The notes: generated by a model from the sequence alone, not told the origin. A stretch of 64,000 nucleotides of DNA from Aliiroseovarius crassostreae (GCF_001307765.1 NZ_LKBA01000007.1:41513-105512), one strand, 5' to 3'; counted from the first letter of the stretch, positions 1 to 8,539 are shown. Made by a program: numbers and translations.

Positions 1-1814
1 CCGGTGACCACCATCGCTTTGGCGCGGCCACCAATCTTATGCCGCGTATGATGGCGGAAGTGCTCGATGATGACTTCCACCTTTTGCGCAATATTGTGCG
101 GGTGCAGGTTCATGAACCGCGCGAGCTGCTTGGCGGCCTTCTTGCGCGGCACTTCAGGGTCGTCTTCGATTGACTTGATGAGCCCGTAGTAGGCTTTGTA
201 GGTCGTGTAATTCTTGAGCACATCCATGATGAAGCCTTCTTCGATGGCTTGTCTCATGGAGTAGTGGTGGAATGGGGGCTTCCCGTTCGGTCCCGGCTCA
301 TTGAACACAGCCAGCGTCTTAAATTTAGGCGTCGCGGTGAAAGCGAAAAAGCTGATGTTCTTCTGGCGTGGGCGTTTGAGCATCTCTTGGAACAGGGCTT
401 CCTTCGCCTCGTCCGAAAGATTCTGCTCCTCTTCGTCATCGATGATCTGTTCGGCGATGGTTGCCGCAATGCCCTCTCGGTTCAGTACCTTTCGCAGTTC
501 CATGGCTGTCTCGCCACTTTGGGAACTGTGCGCTTCGTCCACGATAACGGCAAAGCTCTTGCCAGACGTATCGATCTGAACACCTTCGCCCTTTTTGGAC
601 AGCGTGTCCAATGCCTGCGCGATGAAAGGGAACTTCTGGATCGTGGTGATTACGATCGGCACACCGCCTGACAGCGCCTTCGCTAGCTGCTGAGTGTTCT
701 CGTCGATCTTCTCGACCACGCCTTGCTTATGCTCGAACTGATAGATCGTATCTTGCAGCTGTTGATCCAGCACGCGCCGGTCTGTGATGACCACCACCGT
801 GCTGAACACCTTCTGGTCATTGTCATCATGCAGGCTCGACAAGCGGTGCGCCAGCCAAGCGATCGAGTTGGACTTGCCGGAACCAGCCGAATGCTGGACT
901 AAGTAATTGTGGCTCGGACCCTTGGCTTTGGCATCGGCAACGAGGCCACGCACGACGTCCAGCTGATGATATCGCGGGAAGATCATCGTTTCCTTGCGCG
1001 ATGTCTTGATCCCGCGCGCAGTCACGACCTTGGTTTCCTTGACCTCCAGATGAAGAAAGCGGGCCAGGATATCCATCAGGCTATCCTTGGTCAGCACCTC
1101 TTCCCACAAATAGGCCGTGCGGTAGTTGTCCTCATCCGGCGGATTACCCGCGCCGTGCCCATGCCCTTTGTTGAACGGCAAGAACACCGTCTTTGATCCG
1201 CTCAGCCGCGTGGTCATCGAGGCCAGATCGGTATCGACGGCAAAATGAACCAGCGTCCGTTCCTTGAAACGGAAAATCGGGCAGGTTGGATCGCGGTCAA
1301 ACTTGTACTGCTTCTTGGCGTGTTCGACCGTCTGGCCGGACATCTGGTTTTTCAGCTCCATCGTCACGATGGGCAGGCCGTTAACCGACAGCACCAGATC
1401 GAGCGACAGGCCCTTTTGCTTGGGGTCGAAATGCACCTGCCGCGTGGCGGTCAGGTGGTTGGCGGCATAATCAGCCAGCGCGTCGGGGTTCATGCCAGAG
1501 GCTGGCGCAAAATAGGCCAGCTTCCACGTCTTGCCGAAACACTTGAACCCGTGGCGCAGCACATGCAGCGAGCCCTTGCCCGACAGCTCCTTGCAGAGCG
1601 AGTCCAGCAGGGTGCTCTTGGCGCGGTCGCCGTGGAACTCCTGCAGGCTGGCCCAGCGTTTGGCCTGTGTCGCCTTGATGAAAGAAATGACGTCATCAGG
1701 GAACAACCCGCGCTCGGCGTCAAAGCCGTAAGGATCGCCCAAGGCATATCCGCCCGTCGTGGTCAGGCTTTCGGTGATGGCATCTTCAAAACGGATTTCG
1801 GTATGTTTGCTCAT
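1..1814 (-). CDS. hsdR: Type I restriction enzyme R subunit (HsdR), C-terminus cut by the window edge
   Basis: This is the motor and nuclease subunit of a type I restriction enzyme. It works with HsdM and HsdS to translocate and cut unmodified DNA. About 604 N-terminal residues are visible, starting MSKHTEIRFE from an ATG. An HsdR_N-type nuclease core is visible (D139, then MELKNQ with E153 and K155). Helicase motifs follow: Walker A HSAGSGKS near 308-315, a DEAH box in VIVDEAHSSQSGE, and motif III FTATPK. The gene lies 10 bp downstream of a 202-residue gene of unknown function and is the last visible member of the hsdM-hsdS-unknown-hsdR operon. The missing part runs to the left of base 1. 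No frameshift is seen. Confidence 0.95.
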   Translation of the reverse strand, partial: MSKHTEIRFEDAITESLTTTGGYALGDPYGFDAERGLFPDDVISFIKATQAKRWASLQEFHGDRAKSTLLDSLCKELSGKGSLHVLRHGFKCFGKTWKLAYFAPASGMNPDALADYAANHLTATRQVHFDPKQKGLSLDLVLSVNGLPIVTMELKNQMSGQTVEHAKKQYKFDRDPTCPIFRFKERTLVHFAVDTDLASMTTRLSGSKTVFLPFNKGHGHGAGNPPDEDNYRTAYLWEEVLTKDSLMDILARFLHLEVKETKVVTARGIKTSRKETMIFPRYHQLDVVRGLVADAKAKGPSHNYLVQHSAGSGKSNSIAWLAHRLSSLHDDNDQKVFSTVVVITDRRVLDQQLQDTIYQFEHKQGVVEKIDENTQQLAKALSGGVPIVITTIQKFPFIAQALDTLSKKGEGVQIDTSGKSFAVIVDEAHSSQSGETAMELRKVLNREGIAATIAEQIIDDEEEQNLSDEAKEALFQEMLKRPRQKNISFFAFTATPKFKTLAVFNEPGPNGKPPFHHYSMRQAIEEGFIMDVLKNYTTYKAYYGLIKSIEDDPEVPRKKAAKQLARFMNLHPHNIAQKVEVIIEHFRHHTRHKIGGRAKAMVVT

Positions 1815-1824
1815 AACTTACAAT

Positions 1825-2433
1825 CTATACGATAACTTTTTGCGTGTCGTTTTCCAAATCTTCGAGCGCCATTCCATCAACGTCACTGAACAGGTAGTGG
1901 CGAATGTCGGGGTAATCCTTCAAGTATTTGCCTTCCGGGTCCAAATCGGGTCCAGGGTTTTGGCAGTCCGTGAAAACGTACTTGGACACCTCCAATTGAG
2001 CATCCTTGTTGGAATAGGCTGCGATCAGCTTGTGCAGCTGAAGCATGACGTCGGAGGCTGGGATGAACGTCCGCGCCTTCTTGAACTCGATGCAATAGGC
2101 CTTCAGCCGGTTTGCATGCGCCTGAAACAAGACAAAGTCGCATTTGCGCATCCAAGGGCGTTTGCCGTCGTCATCGAGGAAATGGAAAAGTGGGTTCTTG
2201 CAGGCATCGAGGCGCAGCCCAAGAACACGGCCCGAAAACGTCAGCTTGGCTTTTAGGCGTTCCTTGGTTGTCTCGTCCGTATCGGCCAATACAAACTCGT
2301 TGGCTTCAAGCCCCTCGCGTTCTTTCGCTCGGCACAACTGACCGTAGTGCGGAATGTTGCTTTTCCCAACGCTTTCACGAGTGTCGAGGAATGTCTTCAA
2401 GTGATTGAAATAGCCATCGGCGTTTATTGGCAT
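1825..2433 (-). CDS. Unknown protein inserted in the hsd operon, possible PD-(D/E)xK fold
   Basis: A 202-residue protein without a family I can name. It starts with ATG 2 bp after the hsdS stop and ends 10 bp before hsdR, so it is co-transcribed with the restriction genes. The middle has the pattern KCDFVLF (D99) followed 17 residues later by IEFKK (E116, K118), with hydrophobic strands on both sides. This is the usual layout of a PD-(D/E)xK nuclease core (known motif; the assignment is my inference). No signal peptide or membrane segment is seen. It could be an extra nuclease, a regulator or a partner of the type I complex. Confidence 0.7.
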   Translation of the reverse strand: MPINADGYFNHLKTFLDTRESVGKSNIPHYGQLCRAKEREGLEANEFVLADTDETTKERLKAKLTFSGRVLGLRLDACKNPLFHFLDDDGKRPWMRKCDFVLFQAHANRLKAYCIEFKKARTFIPASDVMLQLHKLIAAYSNKDAQLEVSKYVFTDCQNPGPDLDPEGKYLKDYPDIRHYLFSDVDGMALEDLENDTQKVIV

Positions 2434-2435
2434 CG

Positions 2436-3695
2436 CTACGCAACCTTGATCTTTCCGGTCACAGCGTTGGTGATCAGGGCAGTGCGATACTCTCTAAGCT
2501 TCTTGATAGCCTTTTCTGCAGCCTTTTCCACATTGGAAATTTCCAATGTCTCTCGCTTGATGTGTGTAGCGATTTCTCTTTGTTCCTCAATCGGCGGAAG
2601 CGGGATGCGAAGTTTTGCAATATTGTCGACGGATAGCCCCGGCTGAGCAGCAGAAACTGAGTATTGGTTCAAGTTCATGGCTCGCAATAGCTCGCCCATC
2701 CAATCGACGACGAATTCACGCAGTGGGTTGGCAACTAATGCATGTTCAGAGGCCCAAAATTTGCCCGAGGCATAATTGACGTTTCCGCACAGAGCACCTT
2801 GCCTCCCCACCAAGACGAAATCGCCTTTGTGAGTATATCTGTCGGAATACCCACGAAACCCGTTGCCCCCATACACTGGAAAGTCGCCCGCGTCCGCAAT
2901 GCTCCCCGAGGTGATTGCTTCACCGCTCCTTAGTTGAACGACGTGCTGAATTCTCGGGTTGATCCAATGTTGCGGCATCTCATCAAGCCAATCGATGCCG
3001 CTGGGTTTCATGGGTGCGTTGGGGTTGAGGCCTTTGGTGACGGCGTGGGTGATCAGCGCGGTGCGTTGTTCGGCCAGAAGGCGCAGAAGCTCTTCCTTCT
3101 TGGCGATCAGATCATCAATCTCGGTCGTCTTCTTATCCAAAAAATCCGCGATGGCGGTTTGTTCTTCGATAGGTGGTAGAACGAGATGAAGGTTTCCAGC
3201 TTGCTGAAAGTTTAGGCCCTCCCGAGATGTCCCATTTTCATTGGAGGTGACTTGCTCTTTGCCAATCGAGGAACAGAAGAAGGCGTGCAGAAACTCTGGG
3301 ACGATTTTGGTTCTTTGGGGCCGAAAAATGCAAACGTGCTGATTTACATTCGCTGTTGGCAGATCGTCAGGAACGATCGAGCTACGGCCAATTGAGGCCC
3401 CAGTGATGTTCAAAAGCACATCGGCAGGCTGCACTCGCGTGTTGATTTGCTGTGCTTCGACCTCGGGCGTGACGTAAGCAACGTCTTTAAGGCGTAGACC
3501 ATCGTCATAGACGTTCTGGCTTCTCAAAATCATGATGCCATCGTCGGTGTAGATTTCGGCTCCGCCACGTGGTGTCTTGCCACTGCCGATGTAGTTGACC
3601 AGATACTTGATCTTTTTGGGCTCCCATCCCTCAGGCACTTGCCCAAGCCACGGGACGCCGCTGTCCTTGTATGTCGGATAAGGGGCGTAGCTCAT
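2436..3695 (-). CDS. hsdS: Type I restriction-modification specificity subunit (HsdS)
   Basis: This 419-residue protein sets the DNA target of the type I enzyme. It has the classic two-half layout. Each half is a target recognition domain (starts PYPTYKDSGVPWLGQVPEGW and later PSGIDWLDEMPQHW), followed by a helical spacer. The spacers contain LPPIEEQTAIADFLDKKT and the matching LPPIEEQREIATHI. Each half closes with an RTALITHAVT / RTALITNAVT repeat. The start codon overlaps the hsdM stop as ATGA, which suggests translational coupling. Length and repeats look complete. Confidence 0.95.
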   Translation of the reverse strand: MSYAPYPTYKDSGVPWLGQVPEGWEPKKIKYLVNYIGSGKTPRGGAEIYTDDGIMILRSQNVYDDGLRLKDVAYVTPEVEAQQINTRVQPADVLLNITGASIGRSSIVPDDLPTANVNQHVCIFRPQRTKIVPEFLHAFFCSSIGKEQVTSNENGTSREGLNFQQAGNLHLVLPPIEEQTAIADFLDKKTTEIDDLIAKKEELLRLLAEQRTALITHAVTKGLNPNAPMKPSGIDWLDEMPQHWINPRIQHVVQLRSGEAITSGSIADAGDFPVYGGNGFRGYSDRYTHKGDFVLVGRQGALCGNVNYASGKFWASEHALVANPLREFVVDWMGELLRAMNLNQYSVSAAQPGLSVDNIAKLRIPLPPIEEQREIATHIKRETLEISNVEKAAEKAIKKLREYRTALITNAVTGKIKVA

Positions 3696-5896
3696 GCGGT
3701 GATACCCTTTAGCATCTCCATGATGTCGCGAGTGACATCCTCGATATCTTTTTCGATCTTCTCGAGCTTGCGTGGCGGTTCGTAGACATAGAAATGCCGG
3801 TTGAGGGGGATTTCGTAGCCCATCTTGGTTTTCTTGTGATCGACCCAGGCGTCAGGCACATGCGGATGCACCTCGGCGGCCAGATAGGCCTCGACGTGTT
3901 CGTGCACGAGATCGGGCAGCTGATCATCGGTCAGCTCGCCTTCACCCGCGTTCAGCATGGGCAGCTCGATATCCTTGGGCAGCGGCACCAGTTCGGTATC
4001 GCGCAGCTCGGTATCCGGCTCGGGGTTGCCTTTGGCGTCGGTGCAGGTGTCGGCGGTCTCATCCCGTTCCGACAGCGCGCTAAGGATCGCCTTGCGGATC
4101 GGCGCTTCGAGCTTGATGCCCGCAGATTTGAACGCGACGTTCAGCGTTTTGGTGAAGTCAGCACGGTTCTTGACCAGCGTATTTGGCATGCCCTCCAGCA
4201 CAGCAATGATCTGGGCCTGTAAAACCTTGCCTGCCTCTTCCTCCGCCGCGATGGCGGCACTGTCCTTGCGCTTCTTGCTTTCGGACAGCTTGGCAAAGGC
4301 GGTTTCGCCCGCCAGCCGTGCGATGCGTTCCGCACTGGCTTGGAAGTTCAGTTTGAGCGGGCGTTCGACCGTGATCTTGAGATACCCGAAATCGCGGTTG
4401 TCGAAGATCTTGGAACAAATCCGCTCTTTGGTTTCGCCGTCGATGATGACGCTCGAGGTGTCATCGTGTTTGAAGGCGGCATAAAGGCGGGTGATCTCGC
4501 CGATATGGTCTGGCTTGCCATCTTCGCCATCGCCAAGCTCATTGCGCTTGTTACCCAGGCTCTTGCGCATCTTCATGAAATGCTTGGTGCCGTCGATCAG
4601 CTGCACCTTACCGCGCCGCTCGGGCCGTTTGCGGTTCGAGACAATCCAGATGTAGGTGAAAATTCCGGTGTTGTAGAACATCTGATCCGGCAACGCGATG
4701 ATCGCGTCGAGCCAGTCGTTCTCGATGATCCAGCGGCGGATATTGCTTTCGCCCGAACCGGCGTCGCCCGTGAAGAGGGGGGAGCCGTTGAAGACGATTG
4801 CGATCTTGGAGCCGTCGCCGCCGATCTCGGGGCTGGGGCGCATCTTGCTGATCATGGTTTGAAGGAACAAGAGCGCGCCGTCATTGATGCGCGGCGTGCC
4901 CGCGCCAAAGCGGCCCGAAAAGCCAAGCGCGTCGGCCTCCTTCTGCACGATGGATTGCTGGGTTTTCCATTCCACACCGAAGGGCGGGTTGGCCATCATG
5001 TAGTGAAATTTCTTGTCTGGGTGTCCGTCCTCAGATTTCCCGTCACCAAGCGTGTCACCGAAGTGGATGTTGTCGATCGGTTCATCCTTGATGAGCAGGT
5101 CAGAACAACAGATCGCGTAGGACTCCGCGTTGTATTCTTGGCCGTAGAGGATCAGGTTGGCCTGTGGGTTCTGCTCGCGGATGTATTCCTCTGACACCGA
5201 AAGCATACCGCCGGTCCCGCAGGTCGGGTCATAGATCGTGCGGGCGATGCCGGGCGTGTAGACGTCTTCATCCTCGGTATACATGAGGTGGGCCATCAGG
5301 CGGATGACCTCGCGCGGGGTGAAGTGATCCCCGGCTTCTTCGTTGGCCTGTTCGTTGAACTTACGAACCAGCTCCTCGAAAACGTAGCCCATCTGCAGGT
5401 TGCTGACGCGGTCGGGGTGCAGGTCAACTTCGGGTTTGGCGAACTCTTGGATCACCATGAACAGACGGTTGGCGTTGTCGAGCTTCTCGATCTCGGCGTC
5501 GAAGCCGAACTTTGAGAAGATGTCCTTGGCCTTGGGGGAGAAGCCTTCGATGTAGGTAACTAGGTTGCGCGCGATGTTATTCGGATCACCGAGCAACTTT
5601 TCAAAGTCATATTTGCTGACGTTGTAGAGCGGTTGCTCCCGGTCATCGGTTGCGGTCTTGCCGAGGATCTTGTGGATCGCGTCTTCACTGTGGCCCTGGG
5701 CCTGCAGCTTTTCGTACTGTGCGAGCACTTTGTCTTTGTTTGGAGCGAGAACCAGATCCATGCGGCGCAGCACCGTCATGGGCAGCATGACACGACGATA
5801 CTGTGGGGGGCGGTAAGGGCCGCGAAGTTTATTGGCGATGCTCCAAATGAGGCCGACAAGTTTATCGTGGTTCTGATTCAAAGGATTTGCCCTCAA
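3692..5896 (-). CDS. hsdM: Type I restriction-modification methyltransferase subunit (HsdM)
   Basis: The N6-adenine methyltransferase subunit, 734 residues. Visible motifs are the SAM-binding DPTCGTGG (223-230) and the catalytic NPPF (303-306), after an N-terminal HsdM helical domain (LIWSIANKLRGPYRPPQYRR). A long C-terminal extension of about 200 residues ends EDVTRDIMEMLKGITA. The start is a TTG codon; no in-frame ATG occurs before the conserved N-terminal domain, so the TTG is needed. It is the first gene of the hsd operon and its promoter must lie between 5,897 and about 6,020. Confidence 0.95.
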   Translation of the reverse strand: MRANPLNQNHDKLVGLIWSIANKLRGPYRPPQYRRVMLPMTVLRRMDLVLAPNKDKVLAQYEKLQAQGHSEDAIHKILGKTATDDREQPLYNVSKYDFEKLLGDPNNIARNLVTYIEGFSPKAKDIFSKFGFDAEIEKLDNANRLFMVIQEFAKPEVDLHPDRVSNLQMGYVFEELVRKFNEQANEEAGDHFTPREVIRLMAHLMYTEDEDVYTPGIARTIYDPTCGTGGMLSVSEEYIREQNPQANLILYGQEYNAESYAICCSDLLIKDEPIDNIHFGDTLGDGKSEDGHPDKKFHYMMANPPFGVEWKTQQSIVQKEADALGFSGRFGAGTPRINDGALLFLQTMISKMRPSPEIGGDGSKIAIVFNGSPLFTGDAGSGESNIRRWIIENDWLDAIIALPDQMFYNTGIFTYIWIVSNRKRPERRGKVQLIDGTKHFMKMRKSLGNKRNELGDGEDGKPDHIGEITRLYAAFKHDDTSSVIIDGETKERICSKIFDNRDFGYLKITVERPLKLNFQASAERIARLAGETAFAKLSESKKRKDSAAIAAEEEAGKVLQAQIIAVLEGMPNTLVKNRADFTKTLNVAFKSAGIKLEAPIRKAILSALSERDETADTCTDAKGNPEPDTELRDTELVPLPKDIELPMLNAGEGELTDDQLPDLVHEHVEAYLAAEVHPHVPDAWVDHKKTKMGYEIPLNRHFYVYEPPRKLEKIEKDIEDVTRDIMEMLKGITA

Positions 5897-6387
5897 CTGC
5901 TCAAGATTGTTGCAGGCAATTTATGCGTAATTTCGGTCGTTTACCATCCAAATTACGGAGTAGCGTATAAACGCTTCACTTTCTGGTTGTGTGTTTTTGT
6001 GGGTGATTGTGTCTGCACCGGGGCTCAACGGGCCGTTGGCCCGCTCACCCCAATCCAGACATCATTCCTTTTCTTTGGTCCGCCCAACATCCCTGACCGT
6101 GGCGGTCAACCTTAGTCCATCCCCAAAATCAGCCACCAATTTCCCCTGTCTCGCGGGCGAGCCATTCCTCGCGGGTCAAATTGGCGTCTGATTTTGGCGC
6201 AGACATTTTCTTCGCAAATGTGGCCGATTGACAGCCCCGTTCAGGGCCATGGGTCGGGCTTTGCCCTCTCCCACTCTGTTCCGCCGAATACATGCGTATT
6301 CGGTCAGATCAGGTGGCTGAGGCGCAGCCCATCGGCGGAAAGGGGCACTAAGCCTCACCCGCGTCACTTTGATCGAGGAGGCCACAA
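5897..6387. promoter_or_regulatory. Divergent intergenic region between hsdM and ardC, leader copy 1
   Basis: No gene is seen in these 491 bp. The left part must contain the hsdM promoter on the minus strand. The right part is a plus-strand leader that is repeated at 7,504-7,890. It has a hairpin with arms CGGGCC/GGCCCG at 6,029-6,043, an 18-nt block GGTCCGCCCAACATCCCT at 6,077-6,094 and the palindrome CCGAATACATGCGTATTCGG at 6,284-6,303. It ends with an almost identical ribosome-binding segment GAGGAGGCCACAA before the ardC ATG. The duplicated blocks before two island operons point to shared control. Confidence 0.6.
6284..6303. promoter_or_regulatory. 20-bp palindrome, operator candidate, copy 1
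   Basis: CCGAATAC-ATGC-GTATTCGG, with perfect 8-bp arms, followed directly by TCAGATCA. It is identical to the copy at 7,790-7,809. The right arm plus CAGATCA is found again beside the xre gene start at 33,035. It is most simply a binding site for a dimeric helix-turn-helix regulator, with the XRE protein at 32,817-33,029 as the obvious candidate (inference). Confidence 0.6.
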
Positions 6388-7266
6388 ATGGCACCGAAGT
6401 TTGATGTTTATGCGCATGTCACCGACACCATTATTGCAGAGATCGAGGCGGGCACGCCGCCATGGCGCAAGCCGTGGACAGGGAGCGCGTCCGGCATTGC
6501 CCTGCCGACCCGACACAATGGCGAGGAGTATCGCGGGATTAATATCCTGATGCTCTGGGTCATGGCGGCCAAGCATGGCTATGTTTCGAGCCGCTGGATG
6601 ACCTACAAACAGGCGCAGGAGCTTGGCGGGCAGGTCCGCAAAGGTGAGACGTCGTCCACCGTGGTCAAATACGGGACTTTCACCCGAGAGAACGAGCTGG
6701 GCATCGAGGAGGAGTTGCCCTATGCGCGCGCCTATCGCGTGTTTAACGCGGATCAGATCGAAGGTTTGCCGGAGGAGTACTACATCCGGCCCGAGGCCCC
6801 GCGCGATCTTGGCACGGCCGAAGATCCTGAGCTTGAGGCGTTTTTCAACCGAACAGGGGCAGAGATCCTCACCAGCGACGACCCGCGCGCCTACTACAGC
6901 CCCGCCAAAGATCACATCCACATGCCGCCGATTGCCACCTTTCACGATGCGGCAGGCTATTATGGGACGTTGGCCCATGAGGTGATCCATTGGACCGGCA
7001 GCGAAAAGCGGCTGGAGCGGATCAAGAAATTTGCGAACCGCGAAGCCTATGCCTTTGAAGAGCTGGTGGCGGAAATTGGCGCTTGCTTCCTTGGTGCTCA
7101 GATTGGCGTCGCGCCGGCATTCGGTCAAAGCGCCGCCTATGTTGAAGGGTGGTTGAAAGCGCTCAAAGAAGACAAACGGGCGATTTTTCGCGCGGCGTCC
7201 GAGGCGCAGAAGGCAGCCGATTTTGTCCTAGCAGCCGCAGGTCAATCGAAAGCGGCCGCAGCATGA
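6388..7266 (+). CDS. ardC: ArdC-type antirestriction protein with zincin metallopeptidase domain
   Basis: A 292-residue protein. The N-terminal half (FDVYAHVTDTIIAEIEAG, then PPWRKPW and YRGINILMLW) matches the ArdC single-stranded-DNA-binding domain. The C-terminal half has a metallopeptidase motif HEVIH (197-201) in GTLAHEVIHWTGSEKRLER. Family role: ArdC proteins of conjugative plasmids coat incoming single-stranded DNA and shield it from restriction in the new host. The strong site GAGGAGG lies 7 bp before the ATG. The next small gene starts at its stop codon (ATGA). Its leader is duplicated before the following operon. Confidence 0.9.
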   Translation: MAPKFDVYAHVTDTIIAEIEAGTPPWRKPWTGSASGIALPTRHNGEEYRGINILMLWVMAAKHGYVSSRWMTYKQAQELGGQVRKGETSSTVVKYGTFTRENELGIEEELPYARAYRVFNADQIEGLPEEYYIRPEAPRDLGTAEDPELEAFFNRTGAEILTSDDPRAYYSPAKDHIHMPPIATFHDAAGYYGTLAHEVIHWTGSEKRLERIKKFANREAYAFEELVAEIGACFLGAQIGVAPAFGQSAAYVEGWLKALKEDKRAIFRAASEAQKAADFVLAAAGQSKAAAA

Positions 7267-7442
7267 GCGGCCCCGCAATCCTGCCCCCGATGACGTGCCG
7301 CAAATGCGGCGCGTCAAATCCGGTGATCTTTCTTGCGCCGGTCATCGTGACAGGCAGTGGCACCTGTATTTGCTTGGACTGCGCAGAGGCGCGCGAATGG
7401 CTGGATCCGGACGGCAACTTGAAAGCCGGTATTGAGCTTTGA
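7263..7442 (+). CDS. Small cysteine-rich (zinc-finger-like) protein
   Basis: A 59-residue protein starting at the ATG that overlaps the ardC stop (ATGA), so translation is probably coupled. It has CRKCG near the N-terminus and CICLDC about 20 residues later, a CxxC...CxC/CxxC pattern that suggests a single zinc ribbon. Function is unknown. A longer in-frame reading from 7,149 exists but would overlap ardC by more than 100 bp, so the coupled start is preferred. Confidence 0.65.
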   Translation: MSGPAILPPMTCRKCGASNPVIFLAPVIVTGSGTCICLDCAEAREWLDPDGNLKAGIEL

Positions 7443-7633
7443 GCACCTGCGCCCCGCCTCACGTGGCGGAGCGTAGGCCTCGGGGGATGAAATGAGAAAT
7501 TGTGGCCCGTGCTGCTGCGCACGGGCCGCTCTGAGAAACGGACTGTGCGGAGGATCGGCTGGCTTTCAGCCCGCTCACCTCCTTCAGGCTTCTTTCAATT
7601 TGATTGGTCCGCCCAACATCCCTTTCGCGTCCC

Positions 7634-7738
7634 GTCAATGGGCAAGCGCCGCGCGTGCGCGTCGTCAAAGCCTGCAACCCGTGTCCTCGCGCGGGGCGCG
7701 CTGCGGGCCGCGCCAGTTGCTGGCTTTGACCCATTGAC
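7634..7738. repeat. Nested long inverted repeat
   Basis: The outer arms are GTCAATGGG (7,634-7,642) and CCCATTGAC (7,730-7,738). The inner arms are GTCAAAGCCTGCAAC (7,664-7,678) and its complement at 7,716-7,730 with one mismatch. The centre is very G+C rich and can fold again. Together they could form a branched, cloverleaf-like or cruciform structure of about 105 nt. Confidence 0.6.
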
Positions 7739-7789
7739 TGGCCGCTCCGGGGCCGTGGGTCGGGCTGTGCCCCCACCCACTCTGTTCCG

Positions 7790-7809
7790 CCGAATACATG
7801 CGTATTCGG
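7790..7809. promoter_or_regulatory. 20-bp palindrome, operator candidate, copy 2
   Basis: CCGAATACATGCGTATTCGG followed by TCAGATCA, identical to the copy at 6,284. It lies about 80 bp before the start codon of the next gene, close to its position relative to ardC (about 85-100 bp). Confidence 0.6.
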
Positions 7810-7890
7810 TCAGATCAGATTGGCCGGTGTGCAGCCCATCGGCGGAAGGGGAGCCAAGCCCCAACCGCAGCAGCCAAGAGGAGGCCACAA

Positions 7891-8199
7891 ATGGCTCACA
7901 AATATCAGCCCCCGAAATTCTGGACCTGCGACTGTGATCGCACGACCGGCGGTCATATCATCGACGGGCTCTATAGCACCTGCGTCTATTGCGGGAAGCA
8001 TCGGCACGAGCTGAAGGAGATCGTTGTTCCGTCGGGTTTGGGCGGCGTGTTCTGCGTCGAGATCCTCAGCGTCGAGGATGATTGCGCCAAGGTGAAGGTG
8101 GTCAAAAGCTCGAACGGCTTTGACGCGCTGCCGCCCTTCACGGTGCTGTTCAAAGACATCGCTCCGCGTTGGAAGCACAAGGCGGGAGAAATCCGATGA
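7891..8199 (+). CDS. Unknown small protein with two CxC/CxxC-type motifs
   Basis: A 102-residue protein starting MAHKYQPPKFWTCDCDRTT behind a strong AGGAGG site. CDC and a later CVYCGKH suggest a metal-binding N-terminal half. The rest is beta-rich, with no signal peptide. It is the first of three short genes joined by ATGA overlaps (8,196 and 8,396). Its leader copies the ardC leader, so it is probably expressed under the same conditions as the antirestriction gene. I do not recognise the family. Confidence 0.7.
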   Translation: MAHKYQPPKFWTCDCDRTTGGHIIDGLYSTCVYCGKHRHELKEIVVPSGLGGVFCVEILSVEDDCAKVKVVKSSNGFDALPPFTVLFKDIAPRWKHKAGEIR

Positions 8200-8399
8200 C
8201 CCCTGACTATCACAGCGATGATTTTGCGACGGCACGTCTGGAAGACACCGTCAGCTTGCGTAGCGCTGCCCGTGAGGCCCGCGCCACGCTTTACGCGGTG
8301 TTGAACCGGCTGGAGCTGAACGATCTGGAGGGTGAGGAGCAACCCTATATCGACGATTGTCTTGGGGCTCTCGCAATCCTTGAGGAGGCGTTGCGATGA
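8196..8399 (+). CDS. Unknown small helical acidic protein
   Basis: A 67-residue protein (MTPDYHSDDFATARLEDTVS...) coupled by ATGA to the gene before it and by ATGA to the 47-codon gene after it. It is predicted to be all helical and acidic, without cysteines or membrane segment. Small acidic proteins are common in leading regions of conjugative elements, some of them DNA mimics, but nothing in the sequence proves such a role. Confidence 0.6.
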   Translation: MTPDYHSDDFATARLEDTVSLRSAAREARATLYAVLNRLELNDLEGEEQPYIDDCLGALAILEEALR

Positions 8400-8539
8400 C
8401 CTTGGAAGACATCAAAGCAGTAGTGGACGCGGGCAACCGCGTTCACTGGGTCAATAGCGGGTATGTGGTTTCCGATGGTCGCGTCAGCCGTTTTGCTAAG
8501 TCAATATCCAGCACAATCGTAATTAAGTGGGGCGCTTAA
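8396..8539 (+). CDS. Very small conserved-looking gene (47 residues)
   Basis: Starts at an ATGA overlap with the stop of the preceding gene and reads MTLEDIKAVVDAGNRVHWVN, ending VIKWGA. The coupling and the island-like codon use support it as real although it is short. The aromatic YVV and VHWVN strands suggest a small beta fold. It overlaps the 3' end of the minus-strand gene at 8,523 by 17 bp. Function unknown. Confidence 0.5.
   Translation: MTLEDIKAVVDAGNRVHWVNSGYVVSDGRVSRFAKSISSTIVIKWGA

Larger units (their letters stand above)
7443..7890 (+). promoter_or_regulatory. Structured leader, copy 2, before the second small-gene operon
   Basis: No convincing gene in these 448 bp. Seen in order: a perfect 9-bp hairpin GGCCCGTGC/GCACGGGCC (7,504-7,527), the 18-nt block shared with copy 1 (7,606-7,623), a nested inverted repeat (7,634-7,738), the 20-bp palindrome (7,790-7,809), and a GAGGAGGCCACAA ribosome-binding segment. 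It is a partial duplicate of the ardC leader. The density of hairpins is unusual for a plain promoter and fits a transcribed structured leader or a promoter formed on single-stranded DNA during transfer (inference). Confidence 0.55.
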
